Notes: generated from the sequence alone by a model not told the origin. Numbered from the stretch's first letter, positions 21,078 to 30,382 are shown. The stretch: 64,000 nucleotides of DNA from Achromobacter sp. Bel (GCF_012928505.1 NZ_JABBJN010000008.1:1-64000), one strand, 5' to 3'. Program-made: numbers and translations.

Positions 21078-21262
21078 GAATCACTCTACAAAACAAGGGG
21101 ATGCGGTATTTTACGAGCTTACCGGCATTATGTCCGGCAGAGGCGTGCGCCCGCCGGTAGCCAATCATCGTAACCCCGCCCGCTATGTGGTCTAAAATTG
21201 CGCCGCCGCCGCCGTACCGGCATGGTCGAGCGTCCGTTAACCCCCTTGCCCCCTCTATATCA

Positions 21263-22231
21263 ATGGCCGTATTCACTCCCGTATCCGACGACGACGCGCG
21301 CGCCCTCCTGGCGCAATTCGACCTGGGCGAGCTGGTCTCGCTTCGAGGGATTACGGCCGGTATCGAGAACACCAACTACTTCCTGTACACGACGCGCGGC
21401 GAATACGTCCTGACCCTGTTCGAAGTCCTGACGCACGCCCAACTGCCGTTCTACATCGAACTGATGTACCACCTGGCCCAACGCGGCATCCCGGTGCCGC
21501 AGCCCCAGAACCTGCGGGACGGCACCCGCCTGACGACGCTGCACGACAAGCCCTGCGCCATCGTTTCGCGCCTGCCGGGCGGCTACGAACCCGCTCCGGG
21601 CGCCGCCCATTGCGCCCTGGCCGGCGCCACCCTGGCGCGCGCCCACCTGGCCGCCCAGGACTTCCCGATCCACCAGCCCAATCTGCGCGGCCTGTCCTGG
21701 TGGCTGGAAACATCGCCCAAGGTCATGCCTTTCCTGGATGCCGGCCAAGCCGGATTGCTCCAGTCCGAACTGGCCGCCCAGCAAGCCGCGGCAGCCACGC
21801 CCGCCTGGCAGGCATTGCAGACCGGCCCGGCCCATTGCGACCTCTTCCGGGACAATGTGCTGTTCGCCGGTACATTCGAAGACCCACTCATGGGCGGCAT
21901 CATCGACTTCTATTTCGCCGGCTGCGACACGTGGCTGTTCGACGTGGCGGTCAGCGTCAACGACTGGTGCATCGACCGCGACACCGGCGAATTCGTCCCC
22001 GAACTGGTGCAATCCTGGCTGGCCGCCTACGCCCGCGTACGCCCGTTCACGGACGCCGAACGCGAGGTCTGGCCAGTGATGCTGCGCGGCGCCGCGCTGC
22101 GCTTCTGGATATCCCGCCTGTACGACTACTTCCTGCCCCGGCCGGCCCAGACACTCAAGCCCCACGACCCGCGGCACTTCGAAAGAGTGTTGCAAGCACG
22201 CCACCGCCCGGGCTTGCCAATATTGCCGTAA
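21263..22231 (+). CDS. thrB: Homoserine kinase, ThrB type II (APH-like fold)
   Basis: Phosphorylates homoserine on the way to threonine. 322 residues from ATG 21263, chosen because MAVFTPVS is the usual family start and the upstream frame is not conserved-looking. Visible are ITAGIENTNYFL (nucleotide loop), the kinase HCDLFRDNVLF catalytic loop and IDFYFAGCD (metal-binding Asp). This is the aminoglycoside-phosphotransferase-like ThrB of beta- and alphaproteobacteria rather than the GHMP type. A short CCCCAT-A-ATGGGG inverted repeat follows at ~22242-22254. Confidence 0.94.
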   Translation: MAVFTPVSDDDARALLAQFDLGELVSLRGITAGIENTNYFLYTTRGEYVLTLFEVLTHAQLPFYIELMYHLAQRGIPVPQPQNLRDGTRLTTLHDKPCAIVSRLPGGYEPAPGAAHCALAGATLARAHLAAQDFPIHQPNLRGLSWWLETSPKVMPFLDAGQAGLLQSELAAQQAAAATPAWQALQTGPAHCDLFRDNVLFAGTFEDPLMGGIIDFYFAGCDTWLFDVAVSVNDWCIDRDTGEFVPELVQSWLAAYARVRPFTDAEREVWPVMLRGAALRFWISRLYDYFLPRPAQTLKPHDPRHFERVLQARHRPGLPILP

Positions 22232-22294
22232 CCGTTATGCCCCCCATAATGGGGTTAGCGCGTCCCTTTTGAGAGATCACCCCTTTAGAGAGCC

Positions 22295-23098
22295 ATGCAA
22301 GCAGCATTCCTACCCGCGACATCCGGCTGGCATTGGGTTCGAGACGGCTTCCGTCTGTTCCGCAAGCAACCTCTGGCCATGTTCACCTGGGCCATGTTCA
22401 TCAGCCTTTTGGTCGTCTTCGCCAGCGCGACGCCTCCCGTCGGACCGATTCTGGTCGTGGCGCTCATGCCCATCATCACCCTCATGACGCTTTCGGCGTG
22501 CAAGCACGTGGATGCCGACCGCGTCATGCTGCCGTCCATGTGGGGCAAACCCCTCAAGCAGCCCGGGGTGTTCAGGAAGCTGTTCCTGATGGGCCTGCTG
22601 TATGCGGGCCTGAGCATGGTGGCCGGCCTGCTGACCTTCCTGCCGTTCATGGATTCGATGGCGGAAGCCTACCGGATCGCTTCCGTCGAGCGCTCGCTGG
22701 ACCCCATCCTGATGGCCATGCGCGTGCCGCTGACCATTTTCGCGATCATCTATGTCGTGATCGCAGCCTTGTTCTGGCATGCACCGGTGCTGGTGGCCTG
22801 GCACGGTCTGCGCCTGATCCAAGCCCTGTTCTTCTCGGGCATTGCCTGCTGGCGCAACAAATGGCCCTTCCTGGTGTATGGCGCCACCTGGGCCCTGGTG
22901 TTTCTGTTCATCGACCTGTGCGCGGGCCTGCTGGTCACGATGGGCCTGTCGCCCCAGTTCGCCGGCACGTTGCAGATCCCGTTCAACATCGCGGCGGGCG
23001 GCGTTCTGTATTGCAGCTTCTATCCTGCCTATACCTCCGTGTTCGGCATCGATCGCGCCAGCTCGCATCTCGACAACGGCCACAGCGCCGAAGCATAA
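22295..23098 (+). CDS. BPSS1780-family multi-pass membrane protein
   Basis: 267 residues, with about six hydrophobic segments and the opening SGWHWVRDGFRLFRKQP typical of BPSS1780-type betaproteobacterial proteins of unknown function. The gene follows thrB by 63 bases. Its 3' end overlaps, on the opposite strand, the coding sequence of the DUF192 domain, and the DUF192 frame stays open through its whole length. Codon use and hydrophobic pattern support this strand as the real gene across 22295-23000. Confidence 0.85.
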   Translation: MQAAFLPATSGWHWVRDGFRLFRKQPLAMFTWAMFISLLVVFASATPPVGPILVVALMPIITLMTLSACKHVDADRVMLPSMWGKPLKQPGVFRKLFLMGLLYAGLSMVAGLLTFLPFMDSMAEAYRIASVERSLDPILMAMRVPLTIFAIIYVVIAALFWHAPVLVAWHGLRLIQALFFSGIACWRNKWPFLVYGATWALVFLFIDLCAGLLVTMGLSPQFAGTLQIPFNIAAGGVLYCSFYPAYTSVFGIDRASSHLDNGHSAEA

Positions 23099-23338
23099 GG
23101 CAATGCGGCAGGGCGCCAACGCCCTGCGCACCCCGATCACCCGCATTTCCCGCGACACGAACGCCACATCGATGGCGTAGCGCATACCGAAGGTATGCAC
23201 GCTGGCGCAGGGCATCAGCAGCATGCCGGACCGCCACCCGGGCGGCCGGCGCCCAAGCAAGCCACGCATCCGACCGCACCAGGTCGACACTCGCACAAGC
23301 CTCAAACGGTCTACCGGCAACGACGGGCGGCGGTTCAT
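22310..23338 (-). CDS. DUF192 domain protein whose frame runs on antisense to its neighbour
   Basis: ATG 23338 overlaps the tadC stop as ATGA. Residues ~13-100 match DUF192: GRMRGLLGRRPPGW, SGMLLMPCASVHTFGMRYAI, DVAFVS, VVEMRAG. DUF192 genes commonly sit at the end of Tad pilus loci; their role is unclear. The domain ends near base ~23040, but no stop follows until 22310, giving 342 residues, the last ~240 being the antisense of the BPSS1780 gene. Either the stop was lost or the true 3' end is frameshifted. I trust 23040-23338 as real; the remainder is doubtful. Confidence 0.6.
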   Translation of the reverse strand: MNRRPSLPVDRLRLVRVSTWCGRMRGLLGRRPPGWRSGMLLMPCASVHTFGMRYAIDVAFVSREMRVIGVRRALAPCRIALCFGAVAVVEMRAGAIDAEHGGIGRIEAAIQNAARRDVERDLQRAGELGRQAHRDQQARAQVDEQKHQGPGGAIHQEGPFVAPAGNAREEQGLDQAQTVPGHQHRCMPEQGCDHDIDDRENGQRHAHGHQDGVQRALDGSDPVGFRHRIHERQEGQQAGHHAQARIQQAHQEQLPEHPGLLEGFAPHGRQHDAVGIHVLARRKRHEGDDGHERHDQNRSDGRRRAGEDDQKADEHGPGEHGQRLLAEQTEAVSNPMPAGCRG

Positions 23339-24204
23339 TGCACGCTTTGGAGCAGTTGGATGGCGATCGGGAACGCCAGCACGATGAATGTGCAGGGAAA
23401 TATGCACCCGATCAGCGGCAGCAGCATCTTCACCGGCGCCTGCATGGCCAATTGCTCCGCCCGGACATGGCGGTCGCTGCGGCATTGCGCGGCCTGGGCG
23501 CGCAGCACCGGCCCCAGGCTGATGCCCAGCGATTCCGCCTGCGCCAAGGCCGCGGCCCAATTCCGCGCTAACGGGCTGTTGCAGCGGTCGGCCAATGCCT
23601 TGATCGCCGCGGTTCTTGAGACTCCTGCCCGCATCTCCGCCAACGCGTCCGCCAAGCCGTCTCGCAACGCACCGCGCGGCCCGCTTTGCGCCGCCAGTTG
23701 CAGGGCGCCCTGCACGCTCAACCCCGCCTCCACGCACAGCGTCATCATGTCGAATACAAAGGGCAAATCCCTTTCGATGCTGCGACGGCGCTTGTCGCCC
23801 AGGCCGCGCAACCACAGCGCGGGAGCCACGCCGGCCGCCACGGACGCCGCGACCATCCAAGGTGCCCAGGCGGACGGCGCAGGATCGGCAACCGCCAGAA
23901 CGGCCGCGGCAAGGCTCCCTGCCCCAACGGCGGCGCTTGCGCACAACGCCGCCATGTGGGCGTAGCCCACGCCGGCCGGCAACGCGGCTTGCTCGATCGC
24001 CCGCGTCAGCCGGATGCGCAAGCGCCAGGAACACAGCGGCCCCACCCACGGGGCGACCACCGACACCCAGGGCCAGGCGGCTCGCCACCACCACGGCAAC
24101 GAGGCGTCAGCATCCTGCTTGTTCCGCAACAACGGGCGCAGCGCAAACCACGCCAGTCCGCCGGCGCCCAATGCCGTCGTCAACATGCTCAATTGCAACC
24201 ACAT
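23335..24204 (-). CDS. tadC: TadC-type pilus platform protein (T2SSF domain)
   Basis: Inner-membrane platform component of a Tad/Flp pilus. 289 residues, with membrane segments near ~5-25, ~80-130 and at the C-terminus. A T2SSF domain (~145-270) contains LPFVFDMMTLCVEAGLS, the typical F-domain start. Its stop overlaps the DUF192 start; it lies 46 bases after tadB. The order tadB-tadC after the ATPase is canonical. Confidence 0.88.
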   Translation of the reverse strand: MWLQLSMLTTALGAGGLAWFALRPLLRNKQDADASLPWWWRAAWPWVSVVAPWVGPLCSWRLRIRLTRAIEQAALPAGVGYAHMAALCASAAVGAGSLAAAVLAVADPAPSAWAPWMVAASVAAGVAPALWLRGLGDKRRRSIERDLPFVFDMMTLCVEAGLSVQGALQLAAQSGPRGALRDGLADALAEMRAGVSRTAAIKALADRCNSPLARNWAAALAQAESLGISLGPVLRAQAAQCRSDRHVRAEQLAMQAPVKMLLPLIGCIFPCTFIVLAFPIAIQLLQSVQ

Positions 24205-24250
24205 CGCGGCCTCCCTCTCCTATCCACCCCTGGGCTCCATCGCCACCGAA

Positions 24251-25096
24251 TCAAAGGTCGATCCGGATGATGCGCCGGATCAGCACCACTCCCGCCGTTT
24301 CCAGCACCGCGATAATGGCCAGCACGCCCCACCCCATCGGGGTATGCCACAACAGCCCCATGATCTCCGGCTCCAGCCGGTCCAGCACGGCCAGCAGCAG
24401 CAAGGGCAGCGCGCCGACGATCCAGGCTTGCAGGCGCCCCTGGGACGTCAGCGCCCGCAGCTTCGCCTGCAACTGCAATTGCGCCCGCAAGGTCTGTGCA
24501 ATGCTCTCCAGCGCCTCGGCCAGATTGCCGCCCGTCTGCGCGGCAATCCGCATGGCGGCGACCACCAGCGATGTGGAATCCGCCGGCATCCGGGCGTGCA
24601 GGTTCTCTAGCGCGGCATCCCACGGCACGCCCATGCGCTGCTCGCGCAGCATCAGGCCGAACTCTTGCGCCAACGGTGCGCCGCTCTGCTCCACGATGTG
24701 CCGCAAACCGGTCGCCAGCGCTACGCCAGCACGCAACGCCGAAGCCAGCATCAACAATGCCATCGGCAGTTGCTGTTCGAAGCGGTCCGCCCGCCTGCGT
24801 CGCAACCGGTCGACCGTCCAGCGCGGCACGCGCGACGCCAGCCCTGCAGACAGGGCGGCGACGACGACGCTTCCCGTCACGGACAGCGCCAGTCCCGCCG
24901 CAAGCACGGCGCACGCGACGGCGGTGGCCCAGAGCTGCGCCGGATCGATGAACAGGAACACCTCGCTCAGGCGAACGCCCGCATCCTGGGTATAGAACTC
25001 CCGATACCGGCGCAATGCGGGCGCGAACCAGCCCTGGGCATGCCAGGCAAGAATCGCCACGCAACACATCGCGCCCGCCCCCGCCAACCAGATCAT
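24251..25096 (-). CDS. tadB: TadB-type pilus platform protein (T2SSF domain)
   Basis: Second inner-membrane platform component. 281 residues; a hydrophobic N-terminus, a pair of helices at ~62-90 and a T2SSF domain (~105-235) containing LPMALLMLASALRAGVALATG and MRIAAQTGGNLAEAL. It overlaps the ATPase stop by 4 bases (25093-25096), implying coupled translation. It is expected to form a heteromeric platform with TadC for pilin extraction from the membrane. Confidence 0.88.
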   Translation of the reverse strand: MIWLAGAGAMCCVAILAWHAQGWFAPALRRYREFYTQDAGVRLSEVFLFIDPAQLWATAVACAVLAAGLALSVTGSVVVAALSAGLASRVPRWTVDRLRRRRADRFEQQLPMALLMLASALRAGVALATGLRHIVEQSGAPLAQEFGLMLREQRMGVPWDAALENLHARMPADSTSLVVAAMRIAAQTGGNLAEALESIAQTLRAQLQLQAKLRALTSQGRLQAWIVGALPLLLLAVLDRLEPEIMGLLWHTPMGWGVLAIIAVLETAGVVLIRRIIRIDL

Positions 25097-26790
25097 GGCA
25101 AGCCCTGTGCAACGTTCGCCGGGCCTGGACGGGCGCCGCCGCTCTCCGCAAACCAGGCGGGGTCCAGCGGCACGCCTTCATCGCTCCATTCCCGCGCGAA
25201 ACCGGGCAAGGCGCCGCACCCCAGAAATCCTGCCGCGCGGTCGTACCGGAACAATTCCAGCAGCTGGATGCGCCCGCTTTCCATGCCCGCGACTTCGACG
25301 ATCGACATCACCACACGCCGCCCGTCCGCCAGCCGGGCTTGTTGCACCACCAGATCCACGCTGGCGGCAATATGCTCGCGCACAGCCGACAAGGGCAGAT
25401 CCAGGCCTGCCATCAGGATCATGGACTCCAGCCGGCCAAGGGCATCCCGGGGAGAATTCGCATGCAGCGTCGTCAACGAGCCTTCATGCCCGGTGTTCAT
25501 GGCCGTCAACATGTCAAAAGCTTCGGCCCCCCGGCACTCACCGACGACAATGCGGTCGGGCCGCATACGCAGCGCATTGCGCACCAATTCGCGAATATCG
25601 ATATGTCCTCTGCCCTCCTGGTTGGCGGGCCGCGCCTCCAGTGCCACCAGATGATCATGGTTCAGCCGCAACTCCGCCGCGTCTTCGATAGTGACGACGC
25701 GCTCACCGTCCGGAATCTCGTTTGAAAGGATGTTCAACAGCGTCGTCTTGCCGGATCCGGTTCCACCGGACACCACCAGGCTCTTGCGCATCCGGACACA
25801 TACCGCAAGGAACTGCGCCATGCCGTCGCTTAGCGAAGACGCCGAGATCAGGTCGGCCATCTTGGGCCGGCGCTGCGGAAACTTGCGGATAGTCAGGCTT
25901 GCCCCTTTCATGGCGACAGGCGGGATGATGGCGTGTACGCGCGATCCGTCCGGCAACCGGGCATCGACCATGGGCGAGCTCTCGTCGATGCGCCTGCCCA
26001 GCGGTGTCACGATGCGTTCGATCACCCAACGCACGGATTGCTCGCTAGTGAACGCTGCGGGATGCCGCCATAACCGCCCGGCGCGTTCGACGTAGATCTC
26101 GTCGTAGCGGTTCACCATGATTTCGGTAATGTCCGACGCCGCCAGCAAGGGTTCCAGCGGGCCCAGGCCGACGGCCTCATCCAGCACCTCGCGGCATAAG
26201 GCCGCCCTGTCCACATCGGACGACAAATCGGGATCCGTGGCGACGATCTGGGTCAGCAGGCGTTCCGCTTCCGCACGCAACGAGCCATCGCTCATGCCCG
26301 CCACATCACGTCGGCGCAGGTCCAAACCGTCCAGCAGCGCCGCGTGCAATCGCCGCCGTTCTTGAAGCCGTTGGGGCGCCACCGGCTGCGCCACCCTTGC
26401 CTCGCGCGAAGAGACCGCGGCGGACGAATGCTTGGCCGCGACAGGCAGAAGGGCCGCATGAGCCTGAGCATCGGCCATCGGCGCCGATGCCGGCGATGCC
26501 GGCGATGCCCATTGCACCCTCAAGCGGCAAGGGCCGATCAGGATGTCGTCATCCGGCAGTACGGGCGCATGACGCACCACCCGGGCACCGTTCACCATCG
26601 TGCCGCCCAACGTGCCCAGGTCCTCCAGGACAATATCGGCATCCTCGCGCAATAGGCGGGCGTGCTGTCTGCCGACCCGCCAGTTCGCGATGCGCAGACC
26701 GCACTGTGCGCTCCGCCCGATCAATACCGGCGCCGCGGCCGCCAGGCGGCGAACGCCCGCATCCTCGAAAGTCATCTCAATCTCAAGCAT
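25093..26790 (-). CDS. cpaF: FHA domain fused to CpaF/TadA pilus ATPase
   Basis: 565 residues from ATG 26790, preceded by a GGGAGTAAGG ribosome site; longer upstream starts would run into the secretin gene. Residues ~15-95 form a forkhead-associated domain (LIGRSAQCGL, GRQHARL, NGARV), normally a phosphothreonine reader. The rest is a CpaF secretion ATPase with Walker A GGTGSGKTT, Walker B region DRIVVGECRGAEAFDML, the arginine/Asp box and HANSPRDAL. It powers pilus assembly from the cytoplasm. It starts 4 bases after the secretin stop. FHA-CpaF fusions are known in Tad loci but are a minority form. Confidence 0.92.
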   Translation of the reverse strand: MLEIEMTFEDAGVRRLAAAAPVLIGRSAQCGLRIANWRVGRQHARLLREDADIVLEDLGTLGGTMVNGARVVRHAPVLPDDDILIGPCRLRVQWASPASPASAPMADAQAHAALLPVAAKHSSAAVSSREARVAQPVAPQRLQERRRLHAALLDGLDLRRRDVAGMSDGSLRAEAERLLTQIVATDPDLSSDVDRAALCREVLDEAVGLGPLEPLLAASDITEIMVNRYDEIYVERAGRLWRHPAAFTSEQSVRWVIERIVTPLGRRIDESSPMVDARLPDGSRVHAIIPPVAMKGASLTIRKFPQRRPKMADLISASSLSDGMAQFLAVCVRMRKSLVVSGGTGSGKTTLLNILSNEIPDGERVVTIEDAAELRLNHDHLVALEARPANQEGRGHIDIRELVRNALRMRPDRIVVGECRGAEAFDMLTAMNTGHEGSLTTLHANSPRDALGRLESMILMAGLDLPLSAVREHIAASVDLVVQQARLADGRRVVMSIVEVAGMESGRIQLLELFRYDRAAGFLGCGALPGFAREWSDEGVPLDPAWFAESGGARPGPANVAQGLP

Positions 26791-26794
26791 CGCC

Positions 26795-28159
26795 TTACTC
26801 CCGAAGAAGGGTTCGAGCCACGTCGTCGCGGGCAGCCCATTGGGAACCGGCGCCCGAATAAGGATCCCAACCGCCTGCCGCCGACGGCACCGCGGTGCCC
26901 AAACGAGGCGGCTCCGGAAACGTCGAATCCAGCACCTCCCGCCCCCGCCGAATCCGGTCCGCCATCGCGGGTTCGCTTTGCGACACGATCTTGGGGGTAA
27001 CGAAAATCGCCAATTCGGTTTCGCGCTGCTGATAGCGGCGCGATGCAAACAAGGCGCCCAGAATGGGAATGTTCTGCAGCCACGGCAGCCCGTTGACCTC
27101 CTGCCCTTGCTCTCGCGACAGAAAACCGCCGATGACGAGCGTGTTGCCCGACCGCACGTTGAATTCGGTGGACGCGCGCCGCGTGCGCAACGCGGGCCCC
27201 CCCGCCACGCTAAGCGAGGCATCCACCGAACTGGCCTCCACCTCGATCAACGAGCGGATGACTCCGTTGCGGTCGATGCGCGGTGTAATGTTGAGCGATA
27301 CGCCATACGGTTTGAACAAGGTCGTGGGATTGCCGCGCGAATCTGTCGACACATATGGCACTTCCCCGCCTGCCAGGAAGGTCGCGCTGGAGCCGCTGCG
27401 CGCCAGCAGTTGCGGTTGGGCCAACATCACGGCTTCGCCGGTTTGCGCCAGCGCGGCGATTCGGGCGGACAAGAGCGCATTCACGCCGAAATAGCCCGCA
27501 GCCGACGATACCGGCCCTGCGGTCTCGATCACCGACTCGCCCGGCCGGGTCATCCGGCCCAGCGCCCCGGCGTCCCAGGCCAGGCCCGCGTTCATTCCCC
27601 CTTGCGTCATGCCATCCCAGCGCACGCCGAATTCGCGCAGCCTGGAGGTGGGGATCTCGACCACCTGCACGTCCAGCAACACCATGCGGTCCCAGCCCAC
27701 CTGTCCGGTGAAGTCCAGCACTGCGGGGTACCGTTCAGCCAAGGCGGCGATACGGGAGCGGTCGTCGTCGGACAAATCATCGCCTTCGATCAGAATGCGT
27801 TCGCCCACGCTTGTACTGCGCGCGCCCGGGATGCGGGCAAGCAAGGCCTCGACCTCCGCGCGTAAACGCGGCGCGCCTGCGGCGACGACTCGCATTTCAT
27901 AGGCGGTCGTCCTCCCCTTCGCGGTCCAGACGTGCACCGAAGACACGCCTTCCGCGCGGGCGAAGATCACGACATCACGCCCCTCCGCCGCCACGGCGCT
28001 CAGCACTTGCCCGTTGCCGATAGCCACTCTTTTCACGCCGGGATGCGGCAGTACGCGTGTCTCGCCCACTTGAAGCTCCAGCACGTCCATTTCGGCCCAC
28101 GCCACGGGCGCCCACAGGCACAGGCCCATCGCGCCGAGGATCAATACGATACGTCTCAT
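26795..28159 (-). CDS. cpaC: Outer-membrane secretin, CpaC/RcpA type
   Basis: Forms the outer-membrane channel of the Tad pilus. 454 residues. A signal peptide ends around VAWA-EMD (~22). An N-terminal pilus/BON-like region (LELQVGETRVL, VWTAKGRTTAYEM) lies at ~25-180. The secretin core (~200-430) carries LDVQVVEIPTSRLREFGV, LVIGGFLSREQGQEV and ETELAIFVTPKIV. Its start overlaps the cpaB stop by 4 bases. The N-terminus contains an LPHPGVKRVAIGNGQ motif common to RcpA. Confidence 0.92.
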   Translation of the reverse strand: MRRIVLILGAMGLCLWAPVAWAEMDVLELQVGETRVLPHPGVKRVAIGNGQVLSAVAAEGRDVVIFARAEGVSSVHVWTAKGRTTAYEMRVVAAGAPRLRAEVEALLARIPGARSTSVGERILIEGDDLSDDDRSRIAALAERYPAVLDFTGQVGWDRMVLLDVQVVEIPTSRLREFGVRWDGMTQGGMNAGLAWDAGALGRMTRPGESVIETAGPVSSAAGYFGVNALLSARIAALAQTGEAVMLAQPQLLARSGSSATFLAGGEVPYVSTDSRGNPTTLFKPYGVSLNITPRIDRNGVIRSLIEVEASSVDASLSVAGGPALRTRRASTEFNVRSGNTLVIGGFLSREQGQEVNGLPWLQNIPILGALFASRRYQQRETELAIFVTPKIVSQSEPAMADRIRRGREVLDSTFPEPPRLGTAVPSAAGGWDPYSGAGSQWAARDDVARTLLRE

Positions 28160-29007
28160 GGCCGCCCCGCTTCGAAGCCGGTCATCGCGGTATGACCGGC
28201 GGGCACGACAAGGGCTTGCGCGTCCACCCGGTCCCCGTACAGGATGGTCACGCCAGGAATCGGCTCAGGCTCGGGATCCAGCCCGACAAGCGACGCCAGA
28301 TCCGTCTGGGCCGACGCCTTCACCGCCGCCGCATCGTCGCGGTGACGCAGCATGGCGGTCAGCGAGCCCGCCTGCCTGGCCGCGATAAAGCGTACCGCTT
28401 CCTCCGGATCGGCAGCCAACGTGATGTTGCCCACGCCTGCGCCGTCTGAGTCGGCCTCTGTCCCCACGGTCAGCACCCGCATTCCCTGCAGCAACGGAAC
28501 GGTGAGCTCGCGCTGGCGATGTGAAAAACTCACATAGATATCGATCAGATCGCCAGCACGCAGCATCTCGGCCAAGCCTCCGAGATCACCCGCGGCAACG
28601 GTAAGCGCCCGTTGGCCGGACTGGAGCCTTGACGCCAGCGCAGGCGTCGGGGCGATGAAGGTAAGGTGCGTCTTCAACAAAGGCTCCCCGTACGCCACTT
28701 CCGCCTCCAGGGTCGCGCCGAGCAGGCTGCCCAGATCCAAGGGATCCAGACTGGCGCTGGACGCCCACTGCACGGGGATCTCACGCACGGCCAGATGCAT
28801 CTCTTCCAACCGGGTTCCCGCAGGCAAGTCATAGGCCGCGACCAGGCGTTCGACGACCGGCGTGCGGGCTTGCGCCTCCAGCGCCTGTACGCGTTGCTGC
28901 ACGTGCTCGCGCACGGCCCACGCCGACACCAGGCCCGCGGTCAACGCCAGCCCATAGACGCCCGCGCGGCGCAATCGCTGCACGCCATGGATAATCAGCG
29001 CCCTCAT
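28156..29007 (-). CDS. cpaB: CpaB/RcpC pilus assembly protein (SAF domain)
   Basis: Periplasmic Tad component associated with the secretin. 283 residues from ATG 29007, which overlaps the preceding gene stop as ATGA. An N-terminal membrane anchor lies at ~14-34. A SAF-like domain (~50-115) contains AAYDLPAGTRLEEMHLAVREI, and an RcpC-type domain (~125-265) contains LQSGQRALTVAAG and LRAGDLIDIYVS. A long upstream extension of the frame is not supported by a ribosome site. Confidence 0.88.
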   Translation of the reverse strand: MRALIIHGVQRLRRAGVYGLALTAGLVSAWAVREHVQQRVQALEAQARTPVVERLVAAYDLPAGTRLEEMHLAVREIPVQWASSASLDPLDLGSLLGATLEAEVAYGEPLLKTHLTFIAPTPALASRLQSGQRALTVAAGDLGGLAEMLRAGDLIDIYVSFSHRQRELTVPLLQGMRVLTVGTEADSDGAGVGNITLAADPEEAVRFIAARQAGSLTAMLRHRDDAAAVKASAQTDLASLVGLDPEPEPIPGVTILYGDRVDAQALVVPAGHTAMTGFEAGRP

Positions 29008-29750
29008 GACGCCCAACCCCTGACCCGCAAGCCGCTGCCGGCATCCAGGGGCATCACTGAAATCCGCAGATGGTGGGTACCCCGTGCCCAAGACTGCGCC
29101 ATGCCTTCACCGGCCTGACGCCGCCATCCATCCCGCAATAGGCGTGCGTCCACCACGGATGCCATCCGCGCCGGCGTGAACGCATGCTGCCAGATGCGCT
29201 CAGTCACCCTGACGCCCTCGTCCATCACGGTGAAATCCAACCGCAACCGTGAGCCTTCCGGCAACCAAGCAGGTGCGGAAAATGCCCCACGCGATGCGTG
29301 AGACGCGGCCGGGATGCGCAGCGACGAAATACTGCCGACCGTGCGTCCGGCACCGGCATCCTCCATCTGTGCCACCCATTGCTCATCACCGATCGTGCCG
29401 GAAAGGATCAGTTGGCCGGGCAGCACATTCAAATCAACCAACCCGGGCTGCTGCCCAGACAGGTGACGAATCAAGTCCGGCACTTTCATCGGCACGTCAA
29501 ATACAAACACCTCGGCCGGTTGCCCATATAGCGACAAGCGATCAGCCAGTCGCACATGGCGCGCGCCATCAGGAAACCGCAGCCGGCTTAGTAACGACGA
29601 ACCGGGTTTCGCCCCCGCTCGATCATCCGATGCCGGGGCGGCTGTCAGCGCCGTGGCGCCCACCATCAAACCGCCAGCCAACATCAACCGGCACGAACCG
29701 CCAAAGGCGCGCCCTGTCCACCGGAAGCAGGCAAGCTTGCATGCGTTCAT
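29004..29750 (-). CDS. Exported Tad-operon protein of unknown function
   Basis: 248 residues from ATG 29750, which overlaps the TadE-like stop as ATGA. The N-terminus is basic then hydrophobic (LMLAGGLMVGATALTAAPA), so it is probably exported. The remainder is soluble, with no motif I recognise; a DRLSLYGQPAEVFVFDVP segment and repeated Trp/Arg patterns are visible. Position between TadE-like and CpaB in a tightly coupled operon suggests a structural or accessory pilus role. It could be a divergent RcpB-like protein, but I see no direct evidence. Confidence 0.75.
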   Translation of the reverse strand: MNACKLACFRWTGRAFGGSCRLMLAGGLMVGATALTAAPASDDRAGAKPGSSLLSRLRFPDGARHVRLADRLSLYGQPAEVFVFDVPMKVPDLIRHLSGQQPGLVDLNVLPGQLILSGTIGDEQWVAQMEDAGAGRTVGSISSLRIPAASHASRGAFSAPAWLPEGSRLRLDFTVMDEGVRVTERIWQHAFTPARMASVVDARLLRDGWRRQAGEGMAQSWARGTHHLRISVMPLDAGSGLRVRGWAS

Positions 29751-30382
29751 CGGATCTTTCCTCCACGTCTGCCCAACCGGTCCGAAGGCACCACGTCCTC
29801 CCATGCCGACAACCAGTCCGTCGACACCGAGGGCCTGCCCCAAGCACCATCCATGCGTTGCACAAGTGCCCCCACCCGACGCGCCTGCGTCAACGAGCCA
29901 CGTTCCACCTGCCGCCAAGCCGTGGGCGCATTGGCGATCCGGCGACGCGCGTCGGCATCCCCATAGGCATGCCCGGCGCCAATCACCACCCGGGTCTGGC
30001 GGGCAATCGACGGGGCCAACACGGCATCGACGCGTAGCGGCGCAGCCTGTGCCTGCACCGACAACAACTGCAATTCCGCACCAAACCATTCGTCCTGCAA
30101 GGCGCTCAGCCGAAGCGGCGCGATGCCCTGCAACGTCTTGCCCTGCGTCGTCAGTACCGTGGACGCGCGAGCCCACGAAGGCGCCAGCGGCTGCCCCAAC
30201 GCGCCCGACATCACCGCCTTGCGGCTGGCCTGGGACATCTGCTGCGCCAAGAATTGCAGACTGCCGATGCCGGCGACCGCCCAGATCGTTACCGCCATCA
30301 GCGGCAACAGCAACAATGCTTCCACCATGGCCTGGCCTTGCTGGCGAACGATGTGCCGTTTCCTAGCCCGCATCCTCGTCAT
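29747..30382 (-). CDS. TadE-like minor pseudopilin
   Basis: 211 residues. ATG 30382 is fixed by an AGGAGG site 8 bases upstream. A short basic leader is followed by GQAMVEALLLLPLMAVTIWAV, i.e. a glycine then Glu at +5 and a ~20-residue hydrophobic helix, the type IVb processing pattern recognised by TadV/CpaA peptidases. The globular C-terminal part has no identifiable domain. It overlaps the preceding TadG-like gene by 4 bases. The processing peptidase is not encoded in this window. Confidence 0.82.
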   Translation of the reverse strand: MTRMRARKRHIVRQQGQAMVEALLLLPLMAVTIWAVAGIGSLQFLAQQMSQASRKAVMSGALGQPLAPSWARASTVLTTQGKTLQGIAPLRLSALQDEWFGAELQLLSVQAQAAPLRVDAVLAPSIARQTRVVIGAGHAYGDADARRRIANAPTAWRQVERGSLTQARRVGALVQRMDGAWGRPSVSTDWLSAWEDVVPSDRLGRRGGKIR

